DNA from: Macrostomum hystrix
Lineage: Eukaryota; Platyhelminthes; Macrostomidae
Assembly (NCBI GenBank): GCA_950097015.1
Contig: CATNEN010000033.1
Span: 310,001 to 374,000 of the forward strand
Length of the DNA stretch: 64,000 bases
Direction of reading: 5' to 3'
Shown: positions 25,101-37,100 of the stretch, in pieces
How the letters are laid out: each line of letters begins with the position of its first letter
How positions within the stretch are numbered: position 1 is the stretch's first letter
Notes under the pieces: model-generated
The model's input: only the letters and a program-made list of their open reading frames with translations
Database searches by the model: none
Told to the model about the DNA's origin: nothing
Made by a program: the position numbers and the translations under genes

Positions 25101-28100
25101 TCTACCCTTTCTATCCCATCTCCCCTTTCTATCCCATCTACCCTTTCTATCCCATCTCCCCTTTCTATCCCATCTACCCTTTCTATCCCATCTCCCCTTT
25201 CTATCCCATCTCCCCTTTCTACCCCATCTACCCCATTCACTTCATTGCAGCCTGCTCCTGATGGCCGGCAGCCAGCGGTGTCAGTGCCTGCAGCCGCTCT
25301 CATCACGCTGGAACGCGTCGGCGCCTGCTGCTGCATGCCGATGGCCGACACAGCCGCCCGACTGCTGCGGCTTGCCGCCGCTGCCCCTGCCGCGATCGGT
25401 CGGGCTGGCGTGTCGGCCGCACTTCGTCAAGCAACAGGCGGCGTCCTGCTGGAATGCCCGGCTGCTACGCCCGGACTTCTGCGTCGGGAAAACGATGCCG
25501 CCTCCTTGACAGTCGCCGCTACTGAGCCGCCGTTCGCCTGCGCCACCTGCCGCGTTGGAGCTCCGACGCCGCTGACGCCGACACCAAGAACTCAAAGCCG
25601 GTGGAGCTTCCTGTCACTGTACACTGGGCTCGTGCTCGACTCCGACTCGGCCACGGCATGCTTGACACTGCGCCAGTTTCTGCGCCTCATCAAACTGGCC
25701 GGTCGGGAGTGCAAAGCTGAATTCCTGCGGCTGACTCTGCTGCCCCTGCTGCTGCAGCTGCGCGTGAGTCCCTGCTTGGCCCTGATAATCCAGGGAGTAA
25801 GAATCCAGAGAGTGTCAATCCACAGAGTGACAATCCAGAGAGTGACAATCCAGAGAGTGACAATCCAGAGAGTGACAGCCCGAGAGTGACAATCCACAGA
25901 GTGACAATCCAGAGAGTGACAATCCAGAGAGTGACAATTCATAGAGTGACAATCCGTTTGGTGACAATCCACAGAGTGACAATCCAGAGAGTGACAATTC
26001 ATAGAGTGACAATCCGTTTGGTGACAATCCAAAGAGTGATAATCCAGAGAGTGACAATCCAGAGAGTGACAATTCATAGAGTGACAATCCATGGAGTGAA
26101 AATTCATGGAGGGACAATCCAAGGAGTGACAATCCAGAGAGTGACAATCCAGAGAGTGACAATCAGTTGAGTGACAATCCGTTGGGTGACAATCTATAGA
26201 GTGACAAGTCAGTCAAATATATTTTAGCTCAACTTACCTAATTTAGAGTCGCCTCAGTGACGACAACGGTGTGAACGTGGACTGCAACGATGAAATGGAC
26301 TCCAGCTGCTCTACTGTAGGCGGCGTTGTGGATGGCGGCGGCTGCCGTCAGCGGTATTTGAACACGGCGAAGTACTGCCTGTGCCTGCTGCCGTACGCTC
26401 TGTCTGCAACCTCCGTGACGGAATCTGACTCGGCGGTGCTTCGCCAACTGCTCGATTTATCATCATTGTCCTCGTTGCGGCGACACGTCTATCGCCTAGT
26501 TGAGAGCCTGGTTGTGTCCAGCGAGCTGGCCGAATCGCGCAAGCGAGCGCGCGAGGACGCCACGGCTGCTGCGGCCGCCGCGGCCGCCGTCTCCGGCCGC
26601 CGTTGGGACGCCGACGATGGCGGCTTCCTCGATCACAACCGACTGAGTGTCGTCGGCGGCGGAGGCGTAGGCGGCATCAGCGGCACAAAATCGTTGCTTG
26701 TCATCTTCATCAACTTCCTGATTAGCGTGTTCGACTTTAATACAATAATGGTTGTGTCACTGCAGGCTCAAGGTAATGTGCTACTTTCTTCCTGTAATCT
26801 TGACACTCCTGTCATCATTCCGTCACTCCTAGCATCATTCCGTCACTCCTGTCATCATTCCGTCACTCCTAGCATCATTCCGTCACTCCTAGCATCATTC
26901 CGTCACTCCAGACATCGTTCCGTCACTCCTGTCATCGTTCTGTTACTCTTGTCATCATTCCGTCACTCCTGTCATCATTCCGTCACTCCTGTCATCATTC
27001 CGTCACTCCTGTCATCATTCCGTCACTCCTGTCATCATTCCGTCACTCCTGTCATCATTCCGTCACTCCAGACATCGTTCCGTCACTCCTGTCATCGTTC
27101 TGTTACTCTTGTCATCCCGCAGAAGGCTCCACTCAGAGTCCCCATGCCGACGGGCTTCTGTCTACACTGCAGCGCGACGCGGACATCTGGGCCAGCTACG
27201 AGCGCCTCTTCCTTCAGTCGCCGAGTTTCCGGCGTCGCTTCATTGACGTAAACGGTTTCAGCGGCGCCTACAGGCTGCTCAAAGATCTGATTGTGGCTTT
27301 CGGACAGGTTGATTCGCTGTCGTCTGATCAGCTGGCTCTGTTTCAGTCATTGCTGACCCTCAGTGTGCACTGCTGCGACTACCAGAACCTGGAGTTCCGG
27401 GTCAGCTTAAGCTGCACTTTTGTTATCTGCTTATACAATCACTACTACTTGACTAAGTAGTGCGGTGAGCTTCAAGTAGTAGAGTGACAATAGAGAGAGT
27501 GACAATTAAAAAGAGTGACAGTAGAAAGAGTGGCAATTGAAAGAGTGACAATAGAAAGAGTGACAATAAAAAGAGTGACAATAGAAAGAGTGACAATAAA
27601 AAGAGTGACAATAGAAAGAGTGACAATAGAAAGAGTGACAGTATAAAGAGTGACAATAGAAAGAGTGACAATAAATAGAGTGACAATAGAAAGAGTGAAA
27701 CTAAGAAGAGTGACAATAGAAAGAGTGACAATAGAAAGAGTGACAGTATAAAGAGTGACAATAGAAAGAGTGACAATAGAAAGAGTGACAATAAAAAGAG
27801 TGACAGTAAAAAAGAGTGATCATAGAAAGAGTGAAAATATAAGAATGACAATAGAAAGAATGACAGACAGTAAAAATGAGTGACAATTCAAAGAATGACA
27901 TATGAAAGAGTGACAATAGAAAGAGTGACAATAGAAAGAGTGACAATAGAAAGAGTGACAATAGAAAGAGTGACATATGAAAGAGTGACATATGAAAGAG
28001 TGACATATGAAAGAGTGACATATGAAAGAGTGACAATAGAAAGAATGACAGTAGAAAGAGTGACATATGAAAGAGTGACATATGAAAGAGTGACATATGA

Positions 28101-31100
28101 AAGAGTGACATATGAAAGAGTGACATATGAAAGAGTGACATATGAAAGAGTGACGTATGAAAGAGTGACAATCGAAAGAATGACAGTAGAAATATTTACT
28201 CTCGAATCCGGAGATCAAGGGTGACAATCCAAAATTGATAATCCAGTGAGTTATAATCCATATAGAATTCTTAAGCGTTTTAATTATCGCGATTGTGTTA
28301 TATACTCGTATTTCTAGGATTTCTCAGCTCAAGTGGTGCTGGATTCCATTCTAATGCTGCTATTAAAGTGCATGTCGGAGAACGAAGCCCGCTCCAAGAG
28401 CATATTCGACTGCATTCTGAACGCTTGCACCAGCAATGTGTACCTGCTGGCGCAGGGTCGCAACTACAGTCGCATGCCCGAGACTGTTGAAAAGATGGTG
28501 AGTAATGCGATTTTTAAATTGTTTTTCTTTTTGGATGAGATTCGAGTTCTCGACCTCTTGGTCCCCTCCAGGCACCCCGACGAAGATCGTTGATTATTTC
28601 GACAATAATCAATAATAGGTATTTGAAATACCCACGTGGTATATTTCTACTGTTAATAGCCTAGTGTTTAGGGTCTGTAATTAAGATCTCAATTTTTTAC
28701 TTTAATGTTTACTAGGCAGTAGTCTATGCAGCTTATAGTTCAATATATTGTTCATTCAGTCTTAACTGCTCGGTGACTAAAAACAGACTCGCCTATGCTC
28801 AGTTTAGCTAGGACTCAGCTTAAGTGTCTTTGTAATTCGATCAAATTAACTCTTTTGAATTCCGGGTCACGAATTCTGTTCACCCGAGCTTTTTTTCAAC
28901 CCCATCATCAATTACCATGAGCACAACTCAGGGCAGGGGAGCTAAATTGAAAATCTACTGTCCAGAGTTACCGGATCGTTTAATTAAGTTTAATTTCCAT
29001 TTTCTACGACCTCTTACCTTTCTGAGTTTATTTCTGAGACAATTTGATACACTTTTCCTTTTGTATTTAACGGCCAAAGAAGTCAAAAAATATTTTAGTT
29101 CATCCGGCCTTTTGCAGCGAATGAGCATTCATTTTGTTCCTTGCCTTGTTTCTGATTTAATGTCAAAGCACTTTAACTCAAAGATATTGTTAATCCTTGT
29201 AAATATATTTTAATGCAACAACAGATAAAAAGCACTCGACGATCTATCCCACCCCATCTATCCCACACCATCTATCCCACACCATCTATATCACACCATC
29301 TATCCCACACCATCTATCCCACACCATCTATCCCACCCCATCTATCCCACACCATCTATCCCACCTCATCTATCCCACTCCATCTATCCGACTCCATCTA
29401 TCCCACTCCATCTATCCCACTTCATGTATCCCACCCGCAGTTGTATTTTCTGTATTCGGAGGTGGCCTGCGGTGCTGGAGGCGGCAGCGTCAGCGAATCC
29501 AGAGCGCCACAGCGCGAACTAGCCGGCAACAACAGCTTGTCCGAGAGCGGCGAAGCCGACGAAGAGGAGTATCAAGCTGACCGTGACAGCAGTAGCAGCA
29601 GCAACAGCGGCACAAACGGCAGTCGTCGCAACGAATTGTTTGACGGCGACTTCGGTGGCGACTGCGACTCCGGCGGTGAATTTGGTGGCAAAAGCTGGCG
29701 ACGAGCGAAGCGCGGACGCGGCAGCGGCAGTGACGTCATCGCGAGCCCTGCCATGGTTCGACTAGCCATTCGTCTGCTGTTCGGTCTAGGTCCGTCGTGC
29801 GTTGTACTTCAAGAAGCGGCCGCCTGCGGCCTCCTACAGATGTTGAAAGCGTCGCCGACAAGTGCAGCACGACTGGCGGAAGAGGTAAGGGCTTTTATAG
29901 TTAGTCTAAAGAAATGGCTGATAGTCATGCGAGATGTGTTTTTCGAGTGAGTGGAGTTTTCGTGGACTGAGGTGGTTGTTTGTGGAGGGATGTGGTTGTT
30001 TGCGAAGGGTGGTGGGTGTTTTGTGGAGGGAGGTGGGTGTTTGTGGAGGGGGTGGGTGTTTGTGGAGGGAGGTGGGTGTTTGTGGAGGGAGTTGGGTGTT
30101 TGGAGTGAGGTGATTTTTTATGGAGTGGTGTGGATGTCTGAAGGTGTTTGGAAGTGGGGTGGGTATCTTTGAAGTGAGAAGGGTGTTTTCTGAATTCAGC
30201 CGGGTAGTTTAAGTGTAATCATTATTATTTTTATCGCCCTACGTCTTCATACGTCTTCAAAACGCAGGACATTCTGGACACTCTTCTAGCCGCAGGCGCT
30301 GATATTCTAACCAGTGATCACAGCGACAACCCTTCCGGGGCGAAGCTGCAGCAGCACACGCTGGCCATTGCTGAATTGCTGGGCACAGCCAGGCTAACTA
30401 GCGGGCAGGCCGAGAGCCTCTTGCAGATGGCCCGCGCTGACTCTCTGACGCCCACCTGTCGTGTGAGTTTTGAGTTCTTCAAATTTATTCAAGCTAGTCT
30501 AATTGATTTATATTTTATGAGTTGAGAAATCCATTCGTTTTATGCACCCTAACTTCTCCCCGCAGTCGGCCCTATTTCGCACCCTGACCCAGTTGGCCAA
30601 GGCTATGCGGGTTGCGCCAGCCCATTCGTTGCGCTTCCCATTGACGCCTGCCACTCCGGCCGCAGCGGCAGCCGCAGCCGCCGCCGCCATCGCCGCCGAA
30701 CCACAGAGCTACGCTGTGGGACTGCCAATCAGGCACGAACTGGGGCACCACCTGTGGCCAGCCAGTACGCAGTGTGGCTTTACCCTGTCCTTCTGGATTC
30801 GTCTAATTAGCCTCGGCGGTTGGCGAGCGCAACGGCACATCTACACCAGTGAGTGGCATTTGTGGGTCTGTATTTAGCTTTGGTAGTTTTTTATACTCAA
30901 AATAATCCCGAGGCTGTAATACTTTGACCGCACGTTCAAAGCACGCTTGCAACGACTAAGAAACTGCGTATTTAGTATGCATGACTAGCAAAAATATGCC
31001 CCTTCTTTATTTATATTTTTGCCTCTTCAATTTCTCAATATATTCACCCTTTAACTCAGTCCTTGTACATAGCAAGCTCTACACCTAATTGGTGTTGGTG

Positions 31101-34100
31101 AAAATGACCGAAGAGGTTACAATTAATTCGCAAACTTATCCTAATCTCACCCGATAAAGACGAAATGTGTTTATAATTTATATTTTACTTCACTTAAGTT
31201 TTGAATTACTTAAACTTAAAGATGATACCACAATTGGCGCGTCCACTGTTATTGAGATTTGGGTAAAATCATTGAAAAACGCTTTTGATGCTGACACCCC
31301 ACGCACGTTTGAAGCGCGTTTGTGCGGATCATGAAAAACTAGTATATTAGACTAGCAATTATGACCCCCTTCTGTAAAGCTTGTTTGATATCTCTATGTA
31401 TGAAAATTCATGCTAGATTATGTTTTCCAAATACACATACACATACTTGACATAGTGGTGTTTATCTATCTGCCACCCGACTTTCTCACTTCGCCTAAAG
31501 TTAAAATATATACCGAGTCTATTTCCTCCGATTTTCTGACCCTCGTGGGTGCAAATTGCACGAAAAGCCTCGAAAGCCTTCTGTACCTCGTATAGCCTCG
31601 TATAGACGCCGTTTCTAACTCGGGCTCGGCTTCGGAAAGAGGGACAGAGAGATTGCGAGAGAGATGTACTATTGGCACTATATTTTTATGTTGGATGTTT
31701 TTGTGGTAAAAAAACTGTCACTATATAGTGGCTTGTTGATTTAGGAAGTCCGAAATGCAGACAGACAGGTAAGCAGGAAAGACTGCCATCGATGCTCTTG
31801 CACTTGGGCTGGTATTAGTGTATTGTAGATGGTTATGATTCGTTTTGTCATTTTTTTTCTCTCTTTTTTGGTTGTATTGAGTTAGTATCTACCTCAGAAT
31901 CGATGTTTCATCTGAAGTGAATTGAGCGCCCACCCAATGTACAGCCCGCCATGTCTGTATCTACGGAGCTAAGTGGTTAGTTGAACTGCGAAATCCCTTG
32001 GGATGCCGTTTGAGAGGCTAAAACCTACATTTGATACGGCGATCGTTAAAAATGCTGTTGACCCAATTTTTTTGCCTGGCTCATCAGTTTAGTGCAACTA
32101 TTTTCAATGAGCTTTTCGATACATATCAGCTAACGGTAGTCCTAAAGTTACTCGGTTATTTGTACTTGGTACTGCTTTGAGCTGGTTTGGAATATATACA
32201 GGTTCTAAAAGACATTTAAGATTACTTGCGGTTATTAATCCCTATGTCAGCATGTTTCAGGGCATTTATTCTCTCGCTCTATCTCCCTTCTAGATGTAAA
32301 ACATATACTCGTACAAATACATGTTTTGGCAAGCGGGGCAGCTCAGCGGTCGCTTTTCGTAGCATTGGCCCTAACTCTACAAAGGCACTATTTACCTAGA
32401 GATTATCCTCAGATCACACATCGTCCACACAGATTTTTTGTCGGCAACTAGCCAAACGCGTATTTGTTTATATTGACAGTCACCATATCAATCACAGTTT
32501 TTTGTTCTGAAAAAAGTGAACTTTAAAATACCAGCTCTCAACTATGCTACATGCGCGGTGCAGGAAATGATAGAGGAACATTTCTTGCTTTTCGCGAATT
32601 TCCTGCCAATTTTCTTCTTGCGGTTTAAAAAGAGAAAAAATGCCTTCCTTTTGGAAATTTTTTAAAATCCTGTCCGCCGTATCCATATTAGCATCTATTA
32701 AGTATTAGCAGTATTAAGAAGCTAAGGAATATTATTCTCAGATTCGGGATTGCTATTCTCAGATTCGGGATTGCTATTCTCAGATTCGGGATTGCTATTC
32801 TCAGATTCGGGATTGCTATTCTCGGATTCGGGATTGCCATTCTCAGATTCGGGATTACTATTCTCAGATTCGGGATTACTATTCTCAGAATCGGGATTGC
32901 TATTCTCAGATTCGGGATTACTATTCTCAGATTCGGGATTACTATTCTCAGAATCGGATTAGCATTCTAAAATTCGGGATTGCCAACTCTCGAAGCTTCG
33001 ATCTAGCTGGAATTTAGAATCTTTATCAATATCAAAGATCTGAATTCAAAATGGGATCTGTATTCAGAATGGGATCTGGATTCAGAATGGGATCTGGATT
33101 CAGAATGGGATCTGTATTCAGAATGGGATCTGTATTCAGAATGGGATCTGGATTCAGAATGGGATCTGTATTCAGAATGGGATCTGGATTCAGAAGGGGA
33201 TCTGTATTCAGAATGGGATCTGTATTCAAAATGGGATCTGGATTCAGAATGTGATCTGTATTCAGAATGGGATCTGTATTCAAAATGGGATCTGTATTCA
33301 AAATGGGATCTGTATTCAGAATGGGATCTGTATTCAGAATGGGATCTGTATTCAGAATGGGATCTGTATTCAGAATGGGATCTGTATTCAGAATGGGATC
33401 TGTATTCAGAATGGGATCTGTATTCAAAATGGGATCTGTATTCAGAATGGGATCTGTATTCAGAATGGGATCTGTATTCAGAATGGGATCTGTATTCAGA
33501 ATGGGATCTGTATTCAGAATGGGATCTGGATTCAGAAGGGGATCTGTATTCAGAATGGGATCTGTATTCAAAATGGGATCTGTATTCAGAATGTGATCTG
33601 TATTCAGAATGGGATCTGTATTCAGAATGGGATCTGTATTCAGAATGTGATCTGTATTCAGAATGTGATCTGTATTCAAAATGGGATCTGTATTCAGAAT
33701 GGGATCTGTATTCAGAATGGGATCTGGATTCAGAATGGGATCTGTATTCAGAAAGGGATCTGGATTCAAAATGAATAACTAAAGCCTCTGAATGTCCGCA
33801 GGACGACAGCGCAACGCCAGCAGTTTTGACGCGCGCCAGCAGGTCCGGGAAAGTCTCCTGCATCTGGCCACCCTGCAGACAGCCGACACCGGCTTGGAAG
33901 TGTCCGTGGAGCCCGCGGCCGGCTCGCTTCACCTTCGCCTTCTGGTACCTCGCCGGCGTCCAGCCGAAGCAACGTTGCACGCCGTCCTGCCGCCGAACTG
34001 CTGGTGCCACGCCACAGTCGCCTGCGCGCCGCCTGTCAAACGCGGCGGCGGGGGTGTCGGCGTTGCCAGCCGGAGTTGCTACTCTACAACTGTGGTGGTT

Positions 34101-37100
34101 ACGATCAACGGGTTGGCGACGCATCAGGTGACACTGGAGCATGACTCCGTCAGCCAAGATGCTAAGGCGTGCGTCCGGCTGCGCCTGGGTCACGTGACCG
34201 CCGATGCGCCGCCCGCGGCAGGCATTGTAAGCTGCGCGCCCGATGGCCAATACCAAATTGGTGGCGTGGCTCTGTTTAAAGGTGAGCTTTAGAAATCCCA
34301 ATTTCTCTTCTCCCAGATCCTCAGATTGATTTCTTCATGCATTCATTCTGCCACATCTCAAAGTCTAGTCCCTTCATTCTGCCACATCTCAAAGTCTAGT
34401 CCCTTCATTCTCCCACATCTCAAAGTCTAGTCCCTTCATTCTGCCACATCTCAAAGTCTAGTCCCTTCATTCTCCCACATCTCAAAGTCTATTCCCTTCA
34501 TTCTCCCACATCTCAAAGTCTATTCCCTTCATTCTCCCACATCTCATAGTCTAGTCCCTTCATTCTCCCACATCTCAAAGTCTAGTCCCTTCATTCTCCC
34601 ACATCTCAAAGTCTAGTCCCTTCATTCTCCCACATCTCAAAGTCTAGTCCCTTCATTCTCCCACATCTCAAAGTCTAGTCCCTTCATTCTCCCACATCTC
34701 AAAGTCTAGTCCCTTCATTCTCCCACATCTCATAGTCTAGTCCCTTCATTCTCCCACATCTCATAGTCTAGTCCCTTCATTCTCCCACATCTCATAGTCT
34801 AGTCCCTTCATTCTCCCACATCTCATAGTCTAGTCCTTCATTCTCCCACATCTCATAGTCTAGTCCCTTCATTCTCCCACATCTCAAAGTCTAGTCCCTT
34901 CATTCTCCCACATCTCAAAGTCTAGTCCCTTCATTCTCCCACATCTCATAGTCTAGTCCCTTCATTCTCCCCACATCTCATAGTCTAGTCCCTTCATTCT
35001 CCCACATCTCATAGTCTAGTCCCTTCATTCTCCCACATCTCATAGTCTAGTCCCTTCATTCTCCCACATCTCAAAGTCTAGTCCCTTCGTTCTCCCACAT
35101 CTCAAAGTCTAGTCCCTTCATTCTCCCACATCTCAAAGTCTAGTCCCTTCATTCTCCCACATCTCAAAGTCTATTCCCTTCATTCTCCCACATCTCAAAG
35201 TCTAGTCCCTTCATTCTCCCACATCTCATAGTCTAGTCCCTTCATTCTCCCACATCTCATAGTCTAGTCCCTTCATTCTCCCACATCTCATAGTCTAGTC
35301 CCTTCATTCTCCCACATCTCAAAGTCTAGTCCCTTCATTCTCCCACATCTCAAAGTCTAGTCCCTTCATTCTCCCACATCTCATAGTCTAGTCCCTTCAT
35401 TCTCCCACATCTCAAAGTCTAGTCCCTTCGTTCTCCCACATCTCAAAGTCTATTCCCTTCATTCTCCCACATCTCAAAGTCTAGTCCCTTCATTCTCCCA
35501 CATCTCATAGTCTAGTCCCTTCATTCTCCCACATCTCAAAGTCTATTCCCTTCGTTCTCCCACATCTCAAAGTCTAGTCCCTTCATTCTCCCACATCTCA
35601 AAGTCTATTCCCTTCATTCTCCCACATCTCAAAGTCTAGTCCCTTCATTCTCCCACATCTCATAGTCTAGTCCCTTCATTCTCCCACATCTCAAAGTCTA
35701 GTCCCTTCATTCTCCCACATCTCAAAGTCTATTCCCTTCATTCTCCCGCATCTCAAAGTCTAGTCCCTTCATTCTCCCACATCTCATAGTCTAGTCCCTT
35801 CATTCTCCCACATCTCATAGTCTAGTCCCTTCATTCTCCCACATCTCATAGTCTAGTCCCTTCATTCTCCCACATCTCAAAGTCTAGTCCCTTCATTCTC
35901 CCACATCTCATAGTCTAGTCCCTTCATTCTCCCACATCTCATAGTCTAGTCCCTTCATTCTCCCACATCTCATAGTCTAGTCCCTTCATTCTCCCACATC
36001 TCAAAGTCTAGTCCCTTCATTCTCCCACATCTCAAAGTCTAGTCCCTTCATTCTCCCACATCTCAAAGTCTATTCCCTTCATTCTCCCACATCTCAAAGT
36101 CTAGTCCCTTCATTCTCCCACATCTCAAAGTCTAGTCCCTTCATTCTCCCACATCTCAAAGTCTATTCCCTTCATTCTCCCACATCTCAAAGTCTAGTCC
36201 CTTCATTCTCCCACATCTCATAGTCTAGTCCCTTCATTCTCCCACATCTCAAGTCTAGTCCCTTCATTCTCCCACATCTCAAAGTCTATTCACTTCATTC
36301 TCCCGCATCTCAAAGTCTATTCCCTTCATTCTCCCACATCTCAAAGTCTAGTCCCTTCATTCTCCCACATCTCAAAGTCTAGTCCCTTCATTCTCCCACA
36401 TCTCAAAGTCTATTCCCTTCATTCTCCCACATCTCAAAGTCTATTCCCTTCATTCTCCCACATCTCAAAGTCTATTCCCTTCATTCTCCCACATCTCAAA
36501 GTCTAGTCCCTTCATTCTCCCACATCTCAAAGTCTAGTCCCTTCATTCTCCCACATCTCAAAGTCTATTCCCTTCATTCTCCCACATCTCAAAGTCTAGT
36601 CCCTTCATTCTCCCACATCTCAAAGTCTAGTCCCTTCATTCTCCCACATCTCAAAGTCTAGTCCCTTCATTCTCCCACATCTCAAAGTCTAGTCCCTTCA
36701 TTCTCCCACATCTCAAAGTCTAGTCCCTTCATTCTCCCACATCTCAAAGTCTAGTCCCTTCATTCTCCCACATCTCATAGTCTAGTCCCTTCATTCTCCC
36801 ACATCTCAAAGTCTAGTCCCTTCATTCTCCCACATCTCATAGTCTAGTCCCTTCATTCTCCCACATCTCATAGTCTAGTCCCTTCATTCTCCCACATCTC
36901 ATAGTCTAGTCCCTTCATTCTCCCACATCTCAAAGTCTAGTCCCTTCATTCTCCCACATCTCAAAGTCTAGTCCCTTCATTCTCCCACATCTCATAGTCT
37001 AGTCCCTTCATTCTCCCACATCTCATAGTCTAGTCCCTTCATTCTCCCACATCTCATAGTCTAGTCCCTTCATTCTCCCACATCTCATAGTCTAGTCCCT

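Larger units (their letters stand above)
28498..29440. other. LYST intron 10: SINE pieces, unique AT-rich part, 14-bp array
   Basis: A 943-bp intron. It begins with SINE fragments (28530-28710), continues as AT-rich unique sequence with no recognised gene, and ends in the 14-bp array that forms the acceptor's pyrimidine tract. Confidence 0.8.

Noticed and set aside
32333-32440. Third SINE family head
   Set aside because: GCAGCTCAGCGGTCG resembles an A box, but no B box lies at the right distance.
33003-34301. 432-codon minus-strand frame overlapping exon 14
   Set aside because: Shadow of exon 14 plus the 18-bp array; the sense strand encodes the LYST ConA-like domain with matching splice phases.
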